Positions 49,996 through 52,340 of a stretch of 52,340 nt of DNA are shown one piece after another. Under the pieces are notes generated by a model. It was not told the DNA's origin. It worked only from the letters and a program-made list of their open reading frames with translations, and did not search any database. Location: assembly GCA_946639585.1 (NCBI GenBank), contig CAMPBS010000007.1, positions 1 to 52,340 on the forward strand, given 5' to 3'. Source of the DNA: an uncultured Clostridium sp. GTDB lineage: Bacteria; Bacillota; Clostridia; TANB77; CAG-508. The position numbers were made by a program, and so were the translations under genes. Every line of letters begins with the position of its first letter. The first letter of the stretch is position 1.

Positions 49996-52340
49996 TTATC
50001 TACTCAAATATTTTGATGGCATAAATGCTTGCCTTCCATCTGAAATAAGCACTCTTACCCAACTATATCCATCTATATTATTATAGGTTCCCTCATTTAT
50101 AACTGTTAACCATGTTCCATCTGCTAATACTGTAATTCTATCTGTTTTTGTACTTGGTCCAACTCTGATATAACATCCGCTTCCATCGGCGGTTTTTACG
50201 TAAGCAGCATAATTACAATTTGTAACATCTGCTACTTGTTGTAAATATGTTCCGGACATATAACCAATTGTTCCGTCGTTTAGCATAACTTTTTGCCAAT
50301 CAGAATTTATTCCTCTTTGTATAGATAATACTATTTCTCCATTTTGAACTAATTTAACAACACTCGAATCTGAATTGGCTTCGCTTCTTAAATTCAACCC
50401 TCCATTTGCTACTACTTTAAAATTCATTGGTGATGTTTCTGTATTATTAGATGGCATTGCATAGTTTGAGCTAATCATATTTTCATAAACTGGTATAACA
50501 AATGTAAATAATGAATTAGCTTTTCCTGTATTGGCATACATACTTCTTAATGTTCTTGCTTCACTATATGCTGCCATTAGGTTTTGCATATATTGATGTG
50601 TGTATAATGATGAACCATTTGTTGTATCTATATCGAATTTATTTTGATATAATGTATTTTGATAGTTTTCCAACCAGTTCTTTTTACAGAAACTTATTCC
50701 ACCTTCTATTGCTTTTTGCATTGAATCCCATCCATAAGATTTAGCTGTTGCTAATGCATTTGAATATATAGCATCATATCCGTTTCCAGATGCTCCAATA
50801 TTAAATGGGTTATAATATGTTTTTCCGTCTCCACCATTCATTCCAGTTCCTATTGTAGTTCCTTTTGAACCTTGTTCTTGTATTAGCCTTGCTATTATGT
50901 AATATGGATTAACATTGGTGTTTTTGCACGCATTATTTATGTCGTTTGAATAGTTCTGTAAAAATGTTCCACCTACTTTACTTTGAATTCCCTCTAGTGA
51001 AACAGAATCTGACGAATATTCATTTAAATCTAAGAATTGGAACACATTATTGTCATCTAAAAAGTTTCTAGGATCCATATAATATGCTACTGCTTTTTCA
51101 GATGCACAATACCATCCGCTATCATATAATTTAGTTCCACATACACTACATACCCATTCACCGCCATAATTTGTTGGTACTAGATTTCTAGAATGTATTG
51201 CACATTCACCTCTAATAGCTTCGTCAAATATTAGACCTGTATATAATAATTCAAAATTCCAATTTGGATATTTTTGCATTAAGCTTTCAATTTTTTCCTT
51301 ATATCCCGGATATTTTGATGTATCTATATTAATTTTATAATTAGGTTTTGTACTATTAAATTTAAATTTTTGTGAATTAGTTCCATTTAATGAACATATT
51401 TCTATATTAGTGCAGTTTGTCGTTTTTCCTCCTGCCACTGTTAAATATGTTTTGCTTAATTTTGATATTATATTATAATATCCATTTCCTGCATCTTGTA
51501 TTATCCATTTTTGTGCATCTGCTCCATTAGGATTACATTGCCATACATTTGTATGATCTGCTGTTTTTCCATTTGATACATCTAACAATAATTTTGAATG
51601 TAAAAACATTAATGAATAACATCCTTCGCCTAAATATTGAACTTTAACTTTTTGACAATTTGCATTATTCCTTAAAAATATTTGTACATTTCCTCCTGAT
51701 TTTTTTTCCGCATTAATTACATCTAATACTTTATTAGTATCTACTCCTGTTTGAATCTCGTATAAGCCATCTGCAATAGTTCTAATCCCATAAGCTTCAT
51801 TGAGTTTATTAAATTTAAATTTTTGTGAATTAGTTCCATTTGATGAACATATTTCTATATTAGTACAATTTGCTGTTTTTCCTCCTGCCACTGTTAAATA
51901 TGTTTTGCTCAATTTTGATATTATATTATAATATCCATTTCCTGCATCTTGTATTATCCATTTTTGTGCATCTGCTCCATTAGGATTACATTGCCATACA
52001 TTTGTATGATCTGCTGTTTTTCCATTTGATACATCTAACAACATTTCTGAATGTAAAAATCTTAATGTGTAACATCCATCACTTTCATGTTTTACTATTA
52101 CCTTCTGGCAACTTGCTCTGTTCTTGGTAAATATTTGTACATTACCTCCTGAAATTTTACTTGCATTTATTACATCCAAAGCTTTATTACTATCTACTCC
52201 TGTTTCGATTTCATACAAGCCATCTTCTATTTCTGTATTATTTATTGTATTAGTATTGTTGTTGTTTTCAATATTTTGCCCTATTTTATTAAATTTAAAT
52301 TTTTGTGAATTAGCTCCATTTGATGAACATATTTCTATAT
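49996..52340 (-). CDS. Ricin-repeat, glucosaminidase-like, SH3 wall protein (N-terminus beyond window)
   Basis: The frame is open to the right edge, so the start is outside. The visible part has at least two full ricin-type beta-trefoil units and part of a third (each with LLDVSNGKTADHTNVWQCN or NGTNSQKFKFN). A LytD-like N-acetylglucosaminidase region follows (YPNWNFELLYTGL, IARLIQEQGSKGT, YNPFNIGASG), then two bacterial SH3 domains (GGLNLRSEANSDSSVVKLV; GCYIRVGPSTKTDRI). It is likely secreted, binds wall polymers and cleaves peptidoglycan. An internal WVCSVCG gives a CxxC pair. Confidence 0.88.
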   Translation of the reverse strand, partial: IEICSSNGANSQKFKFNKIGQNIENNNNTNTINNTEIEDGLYEIETGVDSNKALDVINASKISGGNVQIFTKNRASCQKVIVKHESDGCYTLRFLHSEMLLDVSNGKTADHTNVWQCNPNGADAQKWIIQDAGNGYYNIISKLSKTYLTVAGGKTANCTNIEICSSNGTNSQKFKFNKLNEAYGIRTIADGLYEIQTGVDTNKVLDVINAEKKSGGNVQIFLRNNANCQKVKVQYLGEGCYSLMFLHSKLLLDVSNGKTADHTNVWQCNPNGADAQKWIIQDAGNGYYNIISKLSKTYLTVAGGKTTNCTNIEICSLNGTNSQKFKFNSTKPNYKINIDTSKYPGYKEKIESLMQKYPNWNFELLYTGLIFDEAIRGECAIHSRNLVPTNYGGEWVCSVCGTKLYDSGWYCASEKAVAYYMDPRNFLDDNNVFQFLDLNEYSSDSVSLEGIQSKVGGTFLQNYSNDINNACKNTNVNPYYIIARLIQEQGSKGTTIGTGMNGGDGKTYYNPFNIGASGNGYDAIYSNALATAKSYGWDSMQKAIEGGISFCKKNWLENYQNTLYQNKFDIDTTNGSSLYTHQYMQNLMAAYSEARTLRSMYANTGKANSLFTFVIPVYENMISSNYAMPSNNTETSPMNFKVVANGGLNLRSEANSDSSVVKLVQNGEIVLSIQRGINSDWQKVMLNDGTIGYMSGTYLQQVADVTNCNYAAYVKTADGSGCYIRVGPSTKTDRITVLADGTWLTVINEGTYNNIDGYSWVRVLISDGRQAFMPSKYLSR
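51358..52340. repeat. Tandem DNA repeats encoding ricin-type units
   Basis: Near-identical blocks begin with AAATTTAAATTTTTGTGAAT at 51358, 51811 and (with one base change just after) 52291, giving periods of 453 and 480 bases. Stretches such as 51470-51590 and 51918-52040 are almost identical, implying recent duplication or gene conversion. Confidence 0.85.

Overview
The window looks like a chromosome segment of an AT-rich, Gram-positive clostridial bacterium, probably a gut lineage. The reasons are strong AGGAGG-type ribosome binding sites, TTGACA/TATAAT promoters with 17-nt spacers, many short rho-independent terminators, and typical Firmicutes genes (rqcH, addA, smpB, spoVG, carD, rimO, an RNase E/G gene, an ECF sigma/anti-sigma pair, dTDP-rhamnose genes). 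Most genes lie on the minus strand. No tRNA, rRNA, CRISPR array, transposase, integrase or reverse transcriptase was seen. No gene-free stretch exceeds about 300 bases.

Layout. 1-4.5 kb: a short prepilin peptidase, yqeG and uvrA. 4.7-7.9 kb: a compositionally odd orphan gene, rqcH, and a MazF/PemK-like toxin gene with Spo0A-like boxes. 8-10.6 kb: a pilin-like surface protein and two small unknowns. 10.7-18 kb: addA, two secreted low-complexity proteins, smpB, DUF1540 and metG. 18-24 kb: a beta-lactamase-fold protein with Cys at the catalytic Ser position, a PlsC/GT8/GT8/PlsC lipid-glycan cluster and a dinD pseudogene. 24.3-30.7 kb: a second pilin-like protein, a YbhN/LPG-synthase-type membrane protein, an acyl-CoA synthetase, a double-dockerin protein and an acyl-ACP thioesterase. 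30.7-37.5 kb: housekeeping genes carD, dut, rimO, RNase E/G, pth, spoVG and murC. 37.5-45.6 kb: an envelope-stress module (ECF sigma, anti-sigma, two paralogous anchored proteins) interrupted by a HigBA-ImmA toxin-antitoxin pair. 45.8-49.2 kb: rfbD-A-C-B. 49.3-52.3 kb: a cadherin-like anchored protein and a large ricin-repeat/glucosaminidase/SH3 wall protein whose N-terminus lies off the right edge.

The most unusual observations are these. (1) The two pilin-like genes (8012-9428 and 24311-25880) both need the same +1 frameshift at an identical leader sequence, just before the prepilin GITLIAL motif. The downstream frame is conserved by synonymous changes, which suggests programmed frameshifting or phase variation. 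(2) Their C-terminal lectin-like regions, most clearly at 24360-24495, show the NNC-codon pattern expected of a diversity-generating-retroelement variable region. The prepilin peptidase at 211-963 is a plausible processing enzyme. (3) A structured element of about 140 bp occurs three times, with arms that differ between copies but covary within each copy. (4) A short palindrome family (core AGTGTCCC) is scattered in one orientation, including one copy read in frame inside addA.
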